6,203 nt of DNA from Armatimonadota bacterium (GTDB taxonomy: Bacteria > Armatimonadota > UBA5829). Location: NCBI GenBank assembly GCA_023398345.1, contig JAEWSK010000145.1:1-6203 (forward strand), given 5' to 3'. Each line of letters begins with the position of its first letter. Positions within the stretch are counted from its first letter, which is position 1. A program made the translations under genes and the position numbers. The notes under the pieces are model-generated. The model searched no databases and had not been told where the DNA came from. It saw only the letters and a program-made list of their open reading frames with translations. This document shows, piece by piece, positions 1 to 6,176 of the stretch.

Positions 1-509
1 GTGGCAACATTGCGTATAAGCTCGGTGATTAGAACGGTCTTGCCTACACCCGCACCTCCGAAGAGTCCGACTTTTCCACCCTTTGCGTACGGACAGATCA
101 AGTCAACTACTTTTAGTCCCGTCTCAAACATCTCAACAACTGGGATTCGCTCTTCAAATGACGGAGCATGTCGATGGATGGGCCATTTTTCTTTTGTATC
201 CACCGGCCCACGCTTGTCAATAGGCTCGCCAAGGAGGTTAAATACGCGGCCAAGCGTCTCATTGCCGACGGGCACTTCTATTGCTTTGCCCGTAGCAATT
301 GCCTCTGCACCGCGAGTCAGACCGTCGGTTGATTGCATGCTCACGCAGCGCACGATGTCATTACCCAACATCTGCGCCACTTCGGCTGTGAGCGTCTGCC
401 CTTGAACATTGGGTATCTCAATGGCGGTCAGTATTTCCGGTAGCTCTTCGGATTTAAACCGAATATCTACCACCGGCCCGATCACCTGTTCAACTGTTCC
501 AGTAGCCAA
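1..509 (-). CDS. atpD: F1-ATP synthase beta subunit, N-terminal part (runs off the window)
   Basis: Catalytic subunit of the F1 head, which makes ATP from ADP and phosphate (EC 7.1.2.2). The window holds 169 complete codons from the N terminus, out of the roughly 460-480 usual for the family. It shows the N-terminal beta-barrel (about residues 5-80, starting with a [13 protein letters not shown] stretch), the conserved [13 protein letters not shown] segment (86-98), and the Walker A P-loop GGAGVGKT at 151-158 within [16 protein letters not shown]. The start is a TTG at 509-507: an in-frame TAG lies two codons upstream, a strong GGAGG sits six bases before the TTG, and this start matches the family N terminus. 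The next in-frame GTG (codon 8) would cut into the conserved barrel. The gene follows atpG after 28 bases. Reading is intact up to the edge; the catalytic Glu, Walker B and DELSEED regions lie outside the window. Identity is certain. Confidence 0.97.
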   Translation of the reverse strand, partial: MATGTVEQVIGPVVDIRFKSEELPEILTAIEIPNVQGQTLTAEVAQMLGNDIVRCVSMQSTDGLTRGAEAIATGKAIEVPVGNETLGRVFNLLGEPIDKRGPVDTKEKWPIHRHAPSFEERIPVVEMFETGLKVVDLICPYAKGGKVGLFGGAGVGKTVLITELIRNVA

Positions 510-515
510 TTTCTA

Positions 516-520
516 CCTCC
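516..520 (-). promoter_or_regulatory. Shine-Dalgarno site that decides the TTG start of atpD
   Basis: On the minus strand this reads GGAGG, followed by TAGAAA and then TTG, giving a six-base spacing. It is one of the best ribosome binding sites in the window and compensates for the weak TTG initiation codon of the beta subunit, which is needed in three copies per enzyme. Confidence 0.85.
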
Positions 521-537
521 GGTCGTCTGCGGACTTT

Positions 538-1392
538 CTATTTCGATGCTTCTGCGCCGCTGACTATTTCCACTATTTCTGTTGTAATTGCAGCCTGGCG
601 TGCTTTGTTGTACTGCAAAGTGAGATTTGCAATCATCTCACCTGCATTTTTAGTCGCAGCCGACATCGCAGTCATTCGCGCACCCTGCTCGCTTGCGTTG
701 CTTTCAACCAATGCCTGATAGACCTGTGTATCGACATAGCGCGGAAGCAATTTACCCAGCAATTCTTCGGCCTGTGGCTCAAATATATAGTCGGCCTTAG
801 CGGCTTCCTCGCCCGATGGCGCGCTCATCGGCAGCAGTTTCACACAAGTCGGATCTTGGCGCATCGCCGACCCGAATTTTGCATAGATGAGATAGACAGC
901 GTCCACCTCGCCGCTCTCAAACATCGAGCGTGTCTGCATTGTGACTGATCGGATGTCGGCAAATGTTATATCCGCGATGTTGGCTGCAGGTTCTGCAATT
1001 ATTTGATACGGCTTGCGCTTAAAAAAAGCTGTTGCTTTTGTCCCAATTAAAACAAGCTTGACGCTATTCGGGTCGCGGTCGCCGATTGCATGGATAGCCT
1101 TATGCATCACATTGACATTGTAGCTGCCTGCAAGGCCGCGATCCGCGCCAATTACAACAAACGCCGAATTGCGCTCCTCGCGAATTTCCAACAGCGGATG
1201 CTTTATCTCGCCGACATTTGCGGCGAGATTCGCCATCACTTCGCGCATCTTCTCGGCATATGGGCGCGCAGACTCAGCGCGCTCTTGTGCCCTGCGCAGT
1301 CGTGCAGCGGCGACCATCTTCATCGCGCTGGTAATTTTTTGAATATTCTTAACTGAGCGGATTCTCCGCCGAATATCTTTCGTGCTCGGCAT
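538..1392 (-). CDS. atpG: F1-ATP synthase gamma subunit (central stalk rotor)
   Basis: Gamma is the rotating shaft that couples the c-ring to the three catalytic beta subunits. The 284-residue product has the usual family length (about 285-290). The N-terminal helix is typical (MPSTKDIRRRIRSVKNIQKI, then TSAMKMVAAARLRRAQ), as is the C-terminal helix (about residues 230-280, with MTAMSAATKNAGEMI and LQYNKARQAAITTEI); together these form the coiled coil inserted in the alpha3beta3 hexamer. The middle (about 75-220) is the Rossmann-like globular domain. The ATG start directly abuts the TAG stop of atpA (TAGATG, no spacing). Only a weak GGCAGGG lies about a dozen bases upstream, so initiation probably depends on translational coupling with atpA. 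It ends in TAG at 540-538. No odd insertion or truncation is visible. Identity is certain. Confidence 0.97.
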   Translation of the reverse strand: MPSTKDIRRRIRSVKNIQKITSAMKMVAAARLRRAQERAESARPYAEKMREVMANLAANVGEIKHPLLEIREERNSAFVVIGADRGLAGSYNVNVMHKAIHAIGDRDPNSVKLVLIGTKATAFFKRKPYQIIAEPAANIADITFADIRSVTMQTRSMFESGEVDAVYLIYAKFGSAMRQDPTCVKLLPMSAPSGEEAAKADYIFEPQAEELLGKLLPRYVDTQVYQALVESNASEQGARMTAMSAATKNAGEMIANLTLQYNKARQAAITTEIVEIVSGAEASK

Positions 1393-2907
1393 CTAAGCCA
1401 CAAACCCTGCCTTAAACTCGTTAAGTGCCTTCTTTAGTGTCTCTTCGGTCTTTTCATCGAAAACGCCAGTCTTGGCTATAGCGTGACCGACGTCGGGATA
1501 CTTGTCGGCCATAAATATATAAAGCTCTTTTTCGAACTTGCCTGCCGCCGATACGGGCAGATCGTCGAGGTAGCCGTTAGTGACCGCGTATATAATAAAC
1601 ACCTGATTTTCAAGTGTAATAGGCGAATACTGCGGCTGCTTGAGCGTGCTGACAATTCGTTCACCGCGCGCTAGCTGATCGCGAGTTGCCTTGTCGAGAT
1701 CGCTGGCAAACTGCGCAAACGCCTGCAAGTCCCAGTAACGCGCAAGATCAAGCTTGAGCCTGCTCGCAACTGACTTCATTGCCTTTTTCTGTGCACTTGA
1801 ACCGACCCTCGATACGGAAATTCCGACGCTGATGGCTGGTCGGACACCCGCGTAAAACAAATCGGGTTCGAGATAAATCTGTCCGTCTGTAATTGAGATG
1901 ACGTTTGTCGGGATATATGCCGACACGTCACCGGCCTGCGTCTCAATAATAGGCAGCGCAGTAAGAGAGCCTCCGCCAAGCTCATCACTGAGTTTCGCGG
2001 CTCTCTCAAGCAAACGTGAATGCAGGTAGAAAATATCTCCCGGATACGCCTCGCGTCCCGGCGGTCTTTTCAAAAGTAGTGAGACCTGTCTATATGCCTG
2101 CGCATGTTTTGTCAGGTCGTCATAGACCAGCAACGATGCGCGGCCGGAGTCGCGGTAATACTCGCCCATCGAGCAGCCGGCATATGGGGCAATATACTGC
2201 AGCGGGGCAGGATCGCTAGCTGCAGCAACAATCACTGTCGTATATTCCATCGCGCCTGCCTTTGTAAGCACGTCGACGATAGAAACAACGTTAGACATCT
2301 TCTGTCCAATTGCAACGTATATGCAGTAGACGCCTTGACCCTTTTGGTTAATTATGGTGTCGATGGCAATGGCAGTTTTACCGGTCTGACGGTCGCCGAT
2401 TATAAGCTCGCGCTGTCCGCGGCCTATCGGAATCATCGAGTCGACGGCCTTGATGCCGGTTGCAAGCGACTCTTTGACCGGTTGGCGCTCGACAACACCC
2501 GGGGCGCGTGTTTCGACTTGCCTACGCTCGGTCGTTGCGATGGGGCCTTTGCCGTCAAGTGGCTCACCGAGCGTGTTCACGACGCGGCCCAACAGTGCCT
2601 CGCCGACCGGAACGTCGATGATGCGGCCTGTGCGCTTTACTTGATCGCCCTCTTTGATGTCATTGTCAGGGCCCATAATAACACACCCGACGTTGTCTTC
2701 TTCGAGGTTGAGCAGCATGCCCATCACGCCGTTCGGAAACTCGACAAGCTCACTTGCCATAGCGTCCCGAAGCCCATATATGCGCGCGATACCGTCGCCG
2801 ACCTGCAGTACAGTGCCGACTCCGACCTCCGCAAGCTCCTTTTGATACCCTTCCAAGTGGCTTTCAAGAATCTTAGCCACTTCGTCGGGTCGTATATTCA
2901 CTGCCAT
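1393..2907 (-). CDS. atpA: F1-ATP synthase alpha subunit
   Basis: Non-catalytic nucleotide-binding subunit that alternates with beta in the F1 hexamer and supplies an arginine to each catalytic site. The product is 504 residues, the normal length. Domains in order are an N-terminal delta-contact helix (about 1-25), a beta-barrel (about 26-95), the nucleotide-binding domain with Walker [10 protein letters not shown] (171-179) and Walker B-like LLVYDD (259-264), the [14 protein letters not shown] signature (358-370) with arginine finger R367, and a helical C-terminal domain. The signature has Ser-Ser after SRVG where many bacteria have Gly-Gly or Gly-Ala; I regard this as family variation. The ATG start has GGAGT seven to eight bases upstream, in the 13-base gap after the atpH stop. 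The stop TAG abuts atpG. Identity is certain. Confidence 0.98.
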   Translation of the reverse strand: MAVNIRPDEVAKILESHLEGYQKELAEVGVGTVLQVGDGIARIYGLRDAMASELVEFPNGVMGMLLNLEEDNVGCVIMGPDNDIKEGDQVKRTGRIIDVPVGEALLGRVVNTLGEPLDGKGPIATTERRQVETRAPGVVERQPVKESLATGIKAVDSMIPIGRGQRELIIGDRQTGKTAIAIDTIINQKGQGVYCIYVAIGQKMSNVVSIVDVLTKAGAMEYTTVIVAAASDPAPLQYIAPYAGCSMGEYYRDSGRASLLVYDDLTKHAQAYRQVSLLLKRPPGREAYPGDIFYLHSRLLERAAKLSDELGGGSLTALPIIETQAGDVSAYIPTNVISITDGQIYLEPDLFYAGVRPAISVGISVSRVGSSAQKKAMKSVASRLKLDLARYWDLQAFAQFASDLDKATRDQLARGERIVSTLKQPQYSPITLENQVFIIYAVTNGYLDDLPVSAAGKFEKELYIFMADKYPDVGHAIAKTGVFDEKTEETLKKALNEFKAGFVA

Positions 2908-2920
2908 CTTGTCACTCCAT

Positions 2921-3484
2921 CTAGCTTTCCAGCAATCGCTCTCTAAGCGTTGCCAGTTGACCGCTGATGCTGCCGTCGATTATTTTGTCTCCCATCCGAA
3001 CGAGCAAACCGCCAATAAGTGATGGGTCAATTTTCTTTGCAAGCCGAACTTGCTTGCCTGTTGTCTGAAAGAGTTTTGATATTAGCCGCGCTTCCTGATC
3101 CGTCAAAAGCTCGACCGCGCCGGTAACTTCGACTTCCACAATGCCGCGCGCCTCATTTGCCAATGCGACATACTCCGACGGAGTTTCCTTAATTACTTCC
3201 TCGCGCCGTTTATCGACACACAGATCAAGATAAGAAAGCGTAATGTCGCTTATCTTACCTTTGAATATGTCCGAAAGTATGTCGCGCTTTTTAGCTGGCG
3301 CAATTATGGGCGATATTAGCATCTCCCACAGCGGCTGTTTGACAGTCGTAGTCATTTTTTCTGCGCCGAATAAAACAGAGCTCACCAGCCCAAGGTCACT
3401 TTCGACCTTATCCACTGCGTCAGCTTTTGTTGCGGCTGCAAAAAGGGCCGCGGCGTACCTGCGCACGATCCGGCGTTCAATCAC
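2921..3484 (-). CDS. atpH: F1-ATP synthase delta subunit (OSCP-type)
   Basis: Delta caps the F1 head and joins it to the b-subunit peripheral stalk. The 187-residue product is slightly longer than the roughly 175-180 common in the family. It opens with [11 protein letters not shown] (about 8-18), the first helix of the N-terminal six-helix domain that binds the alpha N termini. It closes with the C-terminal domain and the conserved signature [20 protein letters not shown] (about 153-172), where IGG and the DxxIDGS stretch are diagnostic. The start is GTG at 3484-3482, chosen because GGGAGAGG lies seven bases upstream and because it forms a 4-base GTGA overlap with the atpF stop. A second in-frame GTG at codon 7 has no such support. 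The overlap implies translational coupling of b and delta. Thirteen bases separate its TAG stop from atpA. Confidence 0.96.
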   Translation of the reverse strand: MIERRIVRRYAAALFAAATKADAVDKVESDLGLVSSVLFGAEKMTTTVKQPLWEMLISPIIAPAKKRDILSDIFKGKISDITLSYLDLCVDKRREEVIKETPSEYVALANEARGIVEVEVTGAVELLTDQEARLISKLFQTTGKQVRLAKKIDPSLIGGLLVRMGDKIIDGSISGQLATLRERLLES

Positions 3485-3975
3485 TTCGCGACCTCTCCCA
3501 GTTCATCGATATACTTATCAACGAGTTGCCGGTGCTTATCGTCATCAAGACGCTCGTCGATCAACTTGGACGCAGCATTGACTGCAAGATCAGCTACGCG
3601 CATTTTGATCTCAAGGATAGCCTTGTCCTTTTCGCGCACGATCTCTTCATCGGCGCGCGTAAGTACCTGCTCGGCCTTCTTTCGAGCTTCGGCGACGATA
3701 TCTTCTCGCAGAGCCTGACCTTCTTTAGCGGCCTCGGTAATCTTGGCGCGCATTTCTGCGTCAATATTCGCGAGGTGCTGTTCGTATTCAGCCTTTAGCT
3801 CCGCCGCCGCCTTGCGATCATTTTCAGCATCGGAATACTCGTGCTCGACTTCATCGCGGCGAGCATCGATAATGCCTTGAATTGGCCCCCACAGATAGCG
3901 CCAGAAGACCAGCACAACCAGTGTAAAACCAGTCAACTGCGTTACTAGGGTTTGCCATTTTGGAAAAAGTTCCAC
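3481..3975 (-). CDS. atpF: Fo-ATP synthase b subunit (peripheral stalk)
   Basis: Subunit b anchors the peripheral stalk in the membrane beside subunit a and holds F1 still through delta; it normally acts as a dimer. The 164 residues match the family. One N-terminal membrane helix (about 9-28, LVTQLTGFTLVVLVFWRYLW) leads into the typical GPIQGIIDARRDEV transition (30-43). A long charged Ala/Glu/Lys-rich coiled coil fills residues 40-135, ending in the delta-binding region (about 136-164). The start is GTG at 3975-3973, with GGAGT (3984-3988) nine bases upstream; the nearby ATG in AAAATGG is out of frame. The TGA stop overlaps the atpH start. Only one b gene is present here, so the stalk is probably a homodimer, unlike the b/b' heterodimer of cyanobacteria and alpha-proteobacteria. 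A 31-base gap separates it from atpE. Confidence 0.96.
   Translation of the reverse strand: MELFPKWQTLVTQLTGFTLVVLVFWRYLWGPIQGIIDARRDEVEHEYSDAENDRKAAAELKAEYEQHLANIDAEMRAKITEAAKEGQALREDIVAEARKKAEQVLTRADEEIVREKDKAILEIKMRVADLAVNAASKLIDERLDDDKHRQLVDKYIDELGEVAK
3492..3499 (-). promoter_or_regulatory. Shine-Dalgarno site for the GTG start of atpH
   Basis: The minus strand reads GGGAGAGG inside the 3' end of atpF, seven bases before the GTG at 3484. It selects this GTG over the in-frame GTG six codons later and supports the 4-base overlap with atpF. Confidence 0.75.
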
Positions 3976-4006
3976 TTTTCAGAACTCCAAACTCCGCTGT
4001 CTCGTT

Positions 4007-4276
4007 TTACTTTGACACGAGATTAAACAGATCTTTTGCGCTGGGCACGCCCATGAACAGCAGAATCAGGGCGATGACGAATGCGTAGATGACCAAAGAC
4101 TCGATCAGTGCCAAGCCGATAATCATAGCCGTCTGAATCTTGCTTGCCGCTTCCGGCTGGCGAGATATGGCCTCGAGCGCCGATGCGGCAGCCTTGCCCT
4201 GGCCAAGTCCGCCACCAATTACGGCGATTGGAACCGCAAAACCGATTGCAATTACTAGTGCGATAACCGCTCCCAT
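4007..4276 (-). CDS. atpE: Fo-ATP synthase c subunit (c-ring, proteolipid)
   Basis: Forms the rotating c-ring that carries the coupling ion across the membrane. The 89-residue protein is a helical hairpin: helix 1 (about 3-36) with the Gly-rich [17 protein letters not shown] segment, the polar loop with RQPEA (39-43) that contacts gamma and epsilon, helix 2 (about 48-75), and a short tail. The ion-binding carboxylate is E59 in [12 protein letters not shown]26 lies 33 residues before it and S60 directly after, matching in spacing Q32, E65 and S66 of the Ilyobacter and Propionigenium Na+ rings. The Thr found next in those proteins is Leu61 here; Tyr64 is kept. Na+ coupling is therefore possible but unproven. 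The ATG start is preceded by AGGAGG at an 11-base spacing; this site overlaps the atpB stop. High-copy subunit, so a strong site is expected. Confidence 0.97.
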   Translation of the reverse strand: MGAVIALVIAIGFAVPIAVIGGGLGQGKAAASALEAISRQPEAASKIQTAMIIGLALIESLVIYAFVIALILLFMGVPSAKDLFNLVSK

Positions 4277-4287
4277 TTGAGTGTCAA

Positions 4288-4293
4288 CCTCCT
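4288..4293 (-). promoter_or_regulatory. Consensus Shine-Dalgarno site of atpE overlapping the atpB stop
   Basis: The minus strand reads AGGAGG, a perfect anti-SD match, eleven bases before the atpE ATG. Its first bases are part of the atpB TAG stop (4294-4292), so a terminating ribosome sits right on the initiation site. This fits the need for many more c subunits than a subunits. The spacing is a little longer than optimal. Confidence 0.8.
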
Positions 4294-5023
4294 AATTGTG
4301 TTCTTCGTGACCTGCAACGGCCACAGATATATAGATACCTACGAGCATAGAAAATACGAGCGCCTGAACGAAGCTCGTGAATATGGCAAAAAGCATCATT
4401 GGAAATTGTATCGGCAGCAAATAATATCCGGGCACGCTTTTCATCACTGCCGCGGCTATCATCATCAATACGACAATGACCAAATCCTCACCGAATATGT
4501 TTCCGAAAAGACGGACACTGAGCGACAGCGGCTTGGCAAGTTCGCCGATTATGTGTATGGGCAACATCAGCGGCCCAAGCCACCATGGCTCTCCCCAAAA
4601 ATGCTTTAGATAGCTTTTTAGTCCGCAGCGTGAAATTGCAATATACTGAACAAAAATAAATGCAAACAGCGCCAACGCGACAGTCGTGCCCATATCCGCC
4701 GTGGGACTGACAAACCCCGGAATAAGTCCAAAGAGATTGAGTGACAATATAAATATGAAAAACGTCCCAATGACCGGCGTGAGGGCCTTTGCCTCTCTGT
4801 CGCCGACGATATTGCGCACAAAACCATTTAGGGCAACAACGCAAAACTCAATAAACGCTTGAAACCGGCTGGGGTTACGCAACTTCAGCGTGCGGCTGAC
4901 GAAAATAGCCATGCCGCAGAGAAGAATAATGACTAGCCACGTCACCGGGACTATCTCGGGCATCCACTCGGGCAGGATATGCTTCGCTATCAAAAAATGC
5001 AGCCAGGTTTTCGACTCTTCCAA
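4292..5023 (-). CDS. atpB: Fo-ATP synthase a subunit (ion channel stator)
   Basis: Subunit a provides the two ion half-channels against the c-ring. The 243-residue protein has about five membrane segments (approximately 25-43, 84-104, 113-133, 177-196, 205-234). The essential arginine is R171 in SLSVRLFGNIFGED, following E161 in IHIIGELAKP. Q220 in TSFVQALVFSMLVGIYISVAV corresponds to the conserved glutamine of the last helix (Q252 in E. coli). The FVSPTADMGTTVALAL stretch (104-119) is also typical. The start is TTG at 5023-5021, with GGAG seven bases upstream; the next in-frame ATG (codon 21) would remove conserved N-terminal sequence before the first helix. A 69-base gap separates it from atpI, the longest inside the operon. 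It ends in TAG, embedded in the atpE ribosome site. Confidence 0.97.
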   Translation of the reverse strand: MEESKTWLHFLIAKHILPEWMPEIVPVTWLVIILLCGMAIFVSRTLKLRNPSRFQAFIEFCVVALNGFVRNIVGDREAKALTPVIGTFFIFILSLNLFGLIPGFVSPTADMGTTVALALFAFIFVQYIAISRCGLKSYLKHFWGEPWWLGPLMLPIHIIGELAKPLSLSVRLFGNIFGEDLVIVVLMMIAAAVMKSVPGYYLLPIQFPMMLFAIFTSFVQALVFSMLVGIYISVAVAGHEEHN

Positions 5024-5030
5024 TCGATTT

Positions 5031-5034
5031 CTCC
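5031..5034 (-). promoter_or_regulatory. Shine-Dalgarno site that decides the TTG start of atpB
   Basis: The minus strand reads CGGAGAAATCGATTG, so a GGAG core stands seven bases before TTG at 5023. No ATG or GTG close by offers a better start for subunit a. Confidence 0.7.
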
Positions 5035-5057
5035 GAACTACTTGTCGCCTTTTGGCA

Positions 5058-5069
5058 ATTTTATAAAAT
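5058..5069. repeat. Perfect 12-base AT-only palindrome in the atpI-atpB gap
   Basis: ATTTTATAAAAT reads the same on both strands and lies in the middle of the 69-base gap between atpI and atpB. The minus strand contains a TATAAA that resembles a -10 box, but no convincing -35 lies 16-18 bases upstream. It may be a protein-binding site, a weak internal promoter or chance in an AT-rich spacer. Confidence 0.5.
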
Positions 5070-5092
5070 CGAGGTTGCGCTTAAAGCAGACT

Positions 5093-5497
5093 TCACTCTT
5101 TGTTTATCTGCTCGATGATGAATATGCTGATTGCTTTCAGCACAATCACTGCCTGCACCAGGCCCAACCCCGCCGCAAATGCTATAATATATGAAATACT
5201 TTTTGCACTGATCCAAATGCCAAATGCAAGAACCGCGACGATTATCGGCCAGTGCAAAATCGCCGCGTTAGTTAATACTTTTTTTGCTCTTATGTTATCC
5301 GGCCTCACCGACCGCCGAACAACCCAATCAATTGCCGCTAACAGCCCAATTGAGATCGCCGAGCCGATGCTCCATCCCAATGCCGTATGCCAGCCGCCCA
5401 AGCTCAACGCGACCATCGCGCCGAACGCCCACGTCCAGGCGCTGGTTTTGTATACGCGGGCTACAAATCCATCATCAATCTTCACTTCGGATGGCAT
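5093..5497 (-). CDS. atpI: ATP synthase subunit I (AtpI), c-ring assembly/accessory membrane protein
   Basis: Not part of the final enzyme. AtpI proteins of this family have been reported to help c-ring assembly and, together with AtpZ, to be linked to Mg2+/Ca2+ uptake in alkaliphilic Bacillus. The 134-residue product has four predicted membrane helices (about 22-36, 39-61, 78-97, 100-121). Helices 1-2 include the family-like GWSIGSAISIGLLAAIDWVVRR pattern, followed by a basic cytoplasmic loop (61-74, RRSVRPDNIRAKK). The start is ATG at 5497-5495, with AGGA nine bases upstream; a longer reading frame extends upstream to a TTG at 5593, but that part is antisense-like and overlaps atpZ heavily. 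The chosen start leaves a 23-base overlap with atpZ. The assignment rests on position before atpB, topology and length, since this family is poorly conserved. Confidence 0.85.
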   Translation of the reverse strand: MPSEVKIDDGFVARVYKTSAWTWAFGAMVALSLGGWHTALGWSIGSAISIGLLAAIDWVVRRSVRPDNIRAKKVLTNAAILHWPIIVAVLAFGIWISAKSISYIIAFAAGLGLVQAVIVLKAISIFIIEQINKE

Positions 5498-5699
5498 TGA
5501 GGATAATCCTTGCGGACTCGTACATTCCAGCAGCAAGACCGAGCAGTGTACATACAAAAGCAAGCCAAGGCTTCGTGCCGAGCTTGCTGTCAAGCCAGTA
5601 TCCGACGCCCAGGCCGATTAGTGTAGATACAACAATAAGCAGCCCTATGCTGCTTACCATCGCTGCCTGAGTCATCCACCGATTGTTAGTATCGCTCAT
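5475..5699 (-). CDS. atpZ: AtpZ/AtpI-type small accessory membrane protein (ATPase gene 1 family)
   Basis: A 74-residue two-helix protein of the family often found first in bacterial atp operons. Helix 1 (about 14-35) ends in GLGVGYWLDSKLGTKP (29-44), where the GxGYWLD and the following G and P are the family signature. Helix 2 is about 45-67 (WLAFVCTLLGLAAGMYESARI). It is the first gene downstream of the predicted operon promoter and overlaps atpI by 23 bases, so the pair is probably translated together. The literature links AtpZ with AtpI to stability of the synthase and to Mg2+/Ca2+ uptake in alkaliphiles; the role here is inferred. The ATG at 5699 has only a weak GGCGG four bases upstream. 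ATG codons 9 and 14 are possible alternatives but would shorten or remove the cytoplasmic N terminus. Confidence 0.87.
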   Translation of the reverse strand: MSDTNNRWMTQAAMVSSIGLLIVVSTLIGLGVGYWLDSKLGTKPWLAFVCTLLGLAAGMYESARIILNAIRSED

Positions 5700-5704
5700 T
5701 GCCG

Positions 5705-5721
5705 CCGTTACGTCCCGTTAC
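5705..5721 (-). repeat. Tandem 7-base repeat in the atpZ leader
   Basis: The minus strand carries GTAACGG twice (5721-5715 and 5711-5705), ten bases apart start to start, which is about one helical turn. The copies lie between the predicted transcription start and the atpZ ATG. They could be a regulator site in DNA or simply part of a GC-rich leader. Confidence 0.45.
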
Positions 5722-5731
5722 AGCCTCGTCA

Positions 5732-5760
5732 ATAGTACCACACAGTGGCTGTGCAGTCAA
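5732..5760 (-). promoter_or_regulatory. Predicted sigma70-type promoter of the atp operon
   Basis: On the minus strand TTGACT (5760-5755, five of six consensus bases) is followed by exactly 17 bases and TACTAT (5737-5732, four of six, with the key A at position 2 and T at position 6). A TGG directly before the -10 adds an extended -10 element. Transcription would start near 5725, leaving a leader of about 26 bases before atpZ. The site lies in the only sizeable non-coding gap upstream of the operon, which supports the call. Confidence 0.6.
5741..5753. promoter_or_regulatory. Small inverted repeat within the promoter spacer (possible operator)
   Basis: CACAG-CCA-CTGTG is a perfect 5-base dyad with a 3-base centre lying between the -35 and -10 boxes. 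A dimeric repressor bound here would block RNA polymerase. The arms are short, so chance is a real alternative. Confidence 0.3.
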
Positions 5761-5822
5761 AGGGTTCAGTGCGAATTTCTCAAAATATATTGAGCTTTTT
5801 TTACCGATAACATAAACAGCCG

Positions 5823-6176
5823 TCATGAGAACCTGGCCATTAGGATCAAAATAAACAGCGTCATTTGGACAATTAGTATAAAAAACCCGCTCATTACTCG
5901 AGAAATAATTAGCGAGCGCGGTGATAGAGGGCTTGCATGGAACCCCGCAATTAAGCCCGATACCGAATCCACAGACCACTGCGTGTATAACGCTGCCCCA
6001 ATCACCAGCGCGCAAACAAACGGGCAAAGCCGCGCCGCAATTAACACTGCTTCGCTCTTTGCAAACAGTGCCCTTGCCAGCGCGACAACTATCGGAAGCA
6101 GTAAGATTACCCACCTCAATTTCGCATGTCTAAAGATTCTTTTACTATTGAAGTGTGCAAGCCTTAGAGTGATCAT
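5823..6176 (-). CDS. Short membrane protein resembling the N-terminal half of an ABC-2-type permease
   Basis: A 117-residue protein with three predicted membrane helices (about 22-38, 43-65 and 96-114). Between helices 2 and 3 is a cytoplasmic stretch, VDSVSGLIAGFHASPLSPRSLIISR (about 69-93 here), which resembles the segment of ABC-2 exporter permeases where an acidic residue and SG are followed by SP and a basic residue before the third helix. Full permeases of this kind have about six helices and 220-260 residues, so this one stops about half way. No reading frame after the TGA continues with a membrane helix, so a simple single frameshift does not restore it. The ATG at 6176 has GAGG four bases upstream and overlaps a preceding stop as ATGA; the frame is open to the window edge, so a longer N terminus cannot be excluded. 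Substrate unknown. It could be a half-size permease, a remnant, or an unrelated small membrane protein. Confidence 0.55.
   Translation of the reverse strand: MITLRLAHFNSKRIFRHAKLRWVILLLPIVVALARALFAKSEAVLIAARLCPFVCALVIGAALYTQWSVDSVSGLIAGFHASPLSPRSLIISRVMSGFFILIVQMTLFILILMARFS

Noticed and set aside
1..405. Plus-strand open frame of 134 codons at the window start
   Set aside because: It is wholly antisense to the conserved atpD coding sequence. Its Ser/Pro/Thr-rich product is typical of a shadow frame.
2104..2946. Plus-strand open frame of 280 codons
   Set aside because: It is antisense to atpA, whose translation is unmistakable along the same stretch. The product shows no domain pattern and a composition rich in His, Cys and Arg, as expected of a complement frame.
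4259..4287. TTGACA immediately upstream of atpE as a possible -35 box
   Set aside because: The sequence 17-18 bases downstream (ATCGCA/TCGCAC) does not resemble a -10 box, and TTGACA here is explained by the ribosome site to start-codon spacer.
5498..5593. Upstream extension of atpI to a TTG, adding 32 residues
   Set aside because: The added part lies within atpZ in another frame, would give a 119-base overlap, and has no family resemblance. The ATG at 5497 has its own ribosome site and gives a normal-length AtpI.
5776..5797. Inverted repeat CTCAA/TTGAG followed by a run of seven T on the plus strand, resembling a rho-independent terminator
   Set aside because: The stem is only five AT-rich pairs and the T-run follows on the plus strand, where no gene is being transcribed. 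In the minus direction, which all genes use, no U-run follows the stem.
5686..5826. Minus-strand frame of 46 codons whose ATG overlaps the TGA of the short permease-like gene
   Set aside because: It runs straight through the predicted promoter and into atpZ in another frame, has no good ribosome site, and its product has no recognisable pattern. The ATGA overlap is probably chance.
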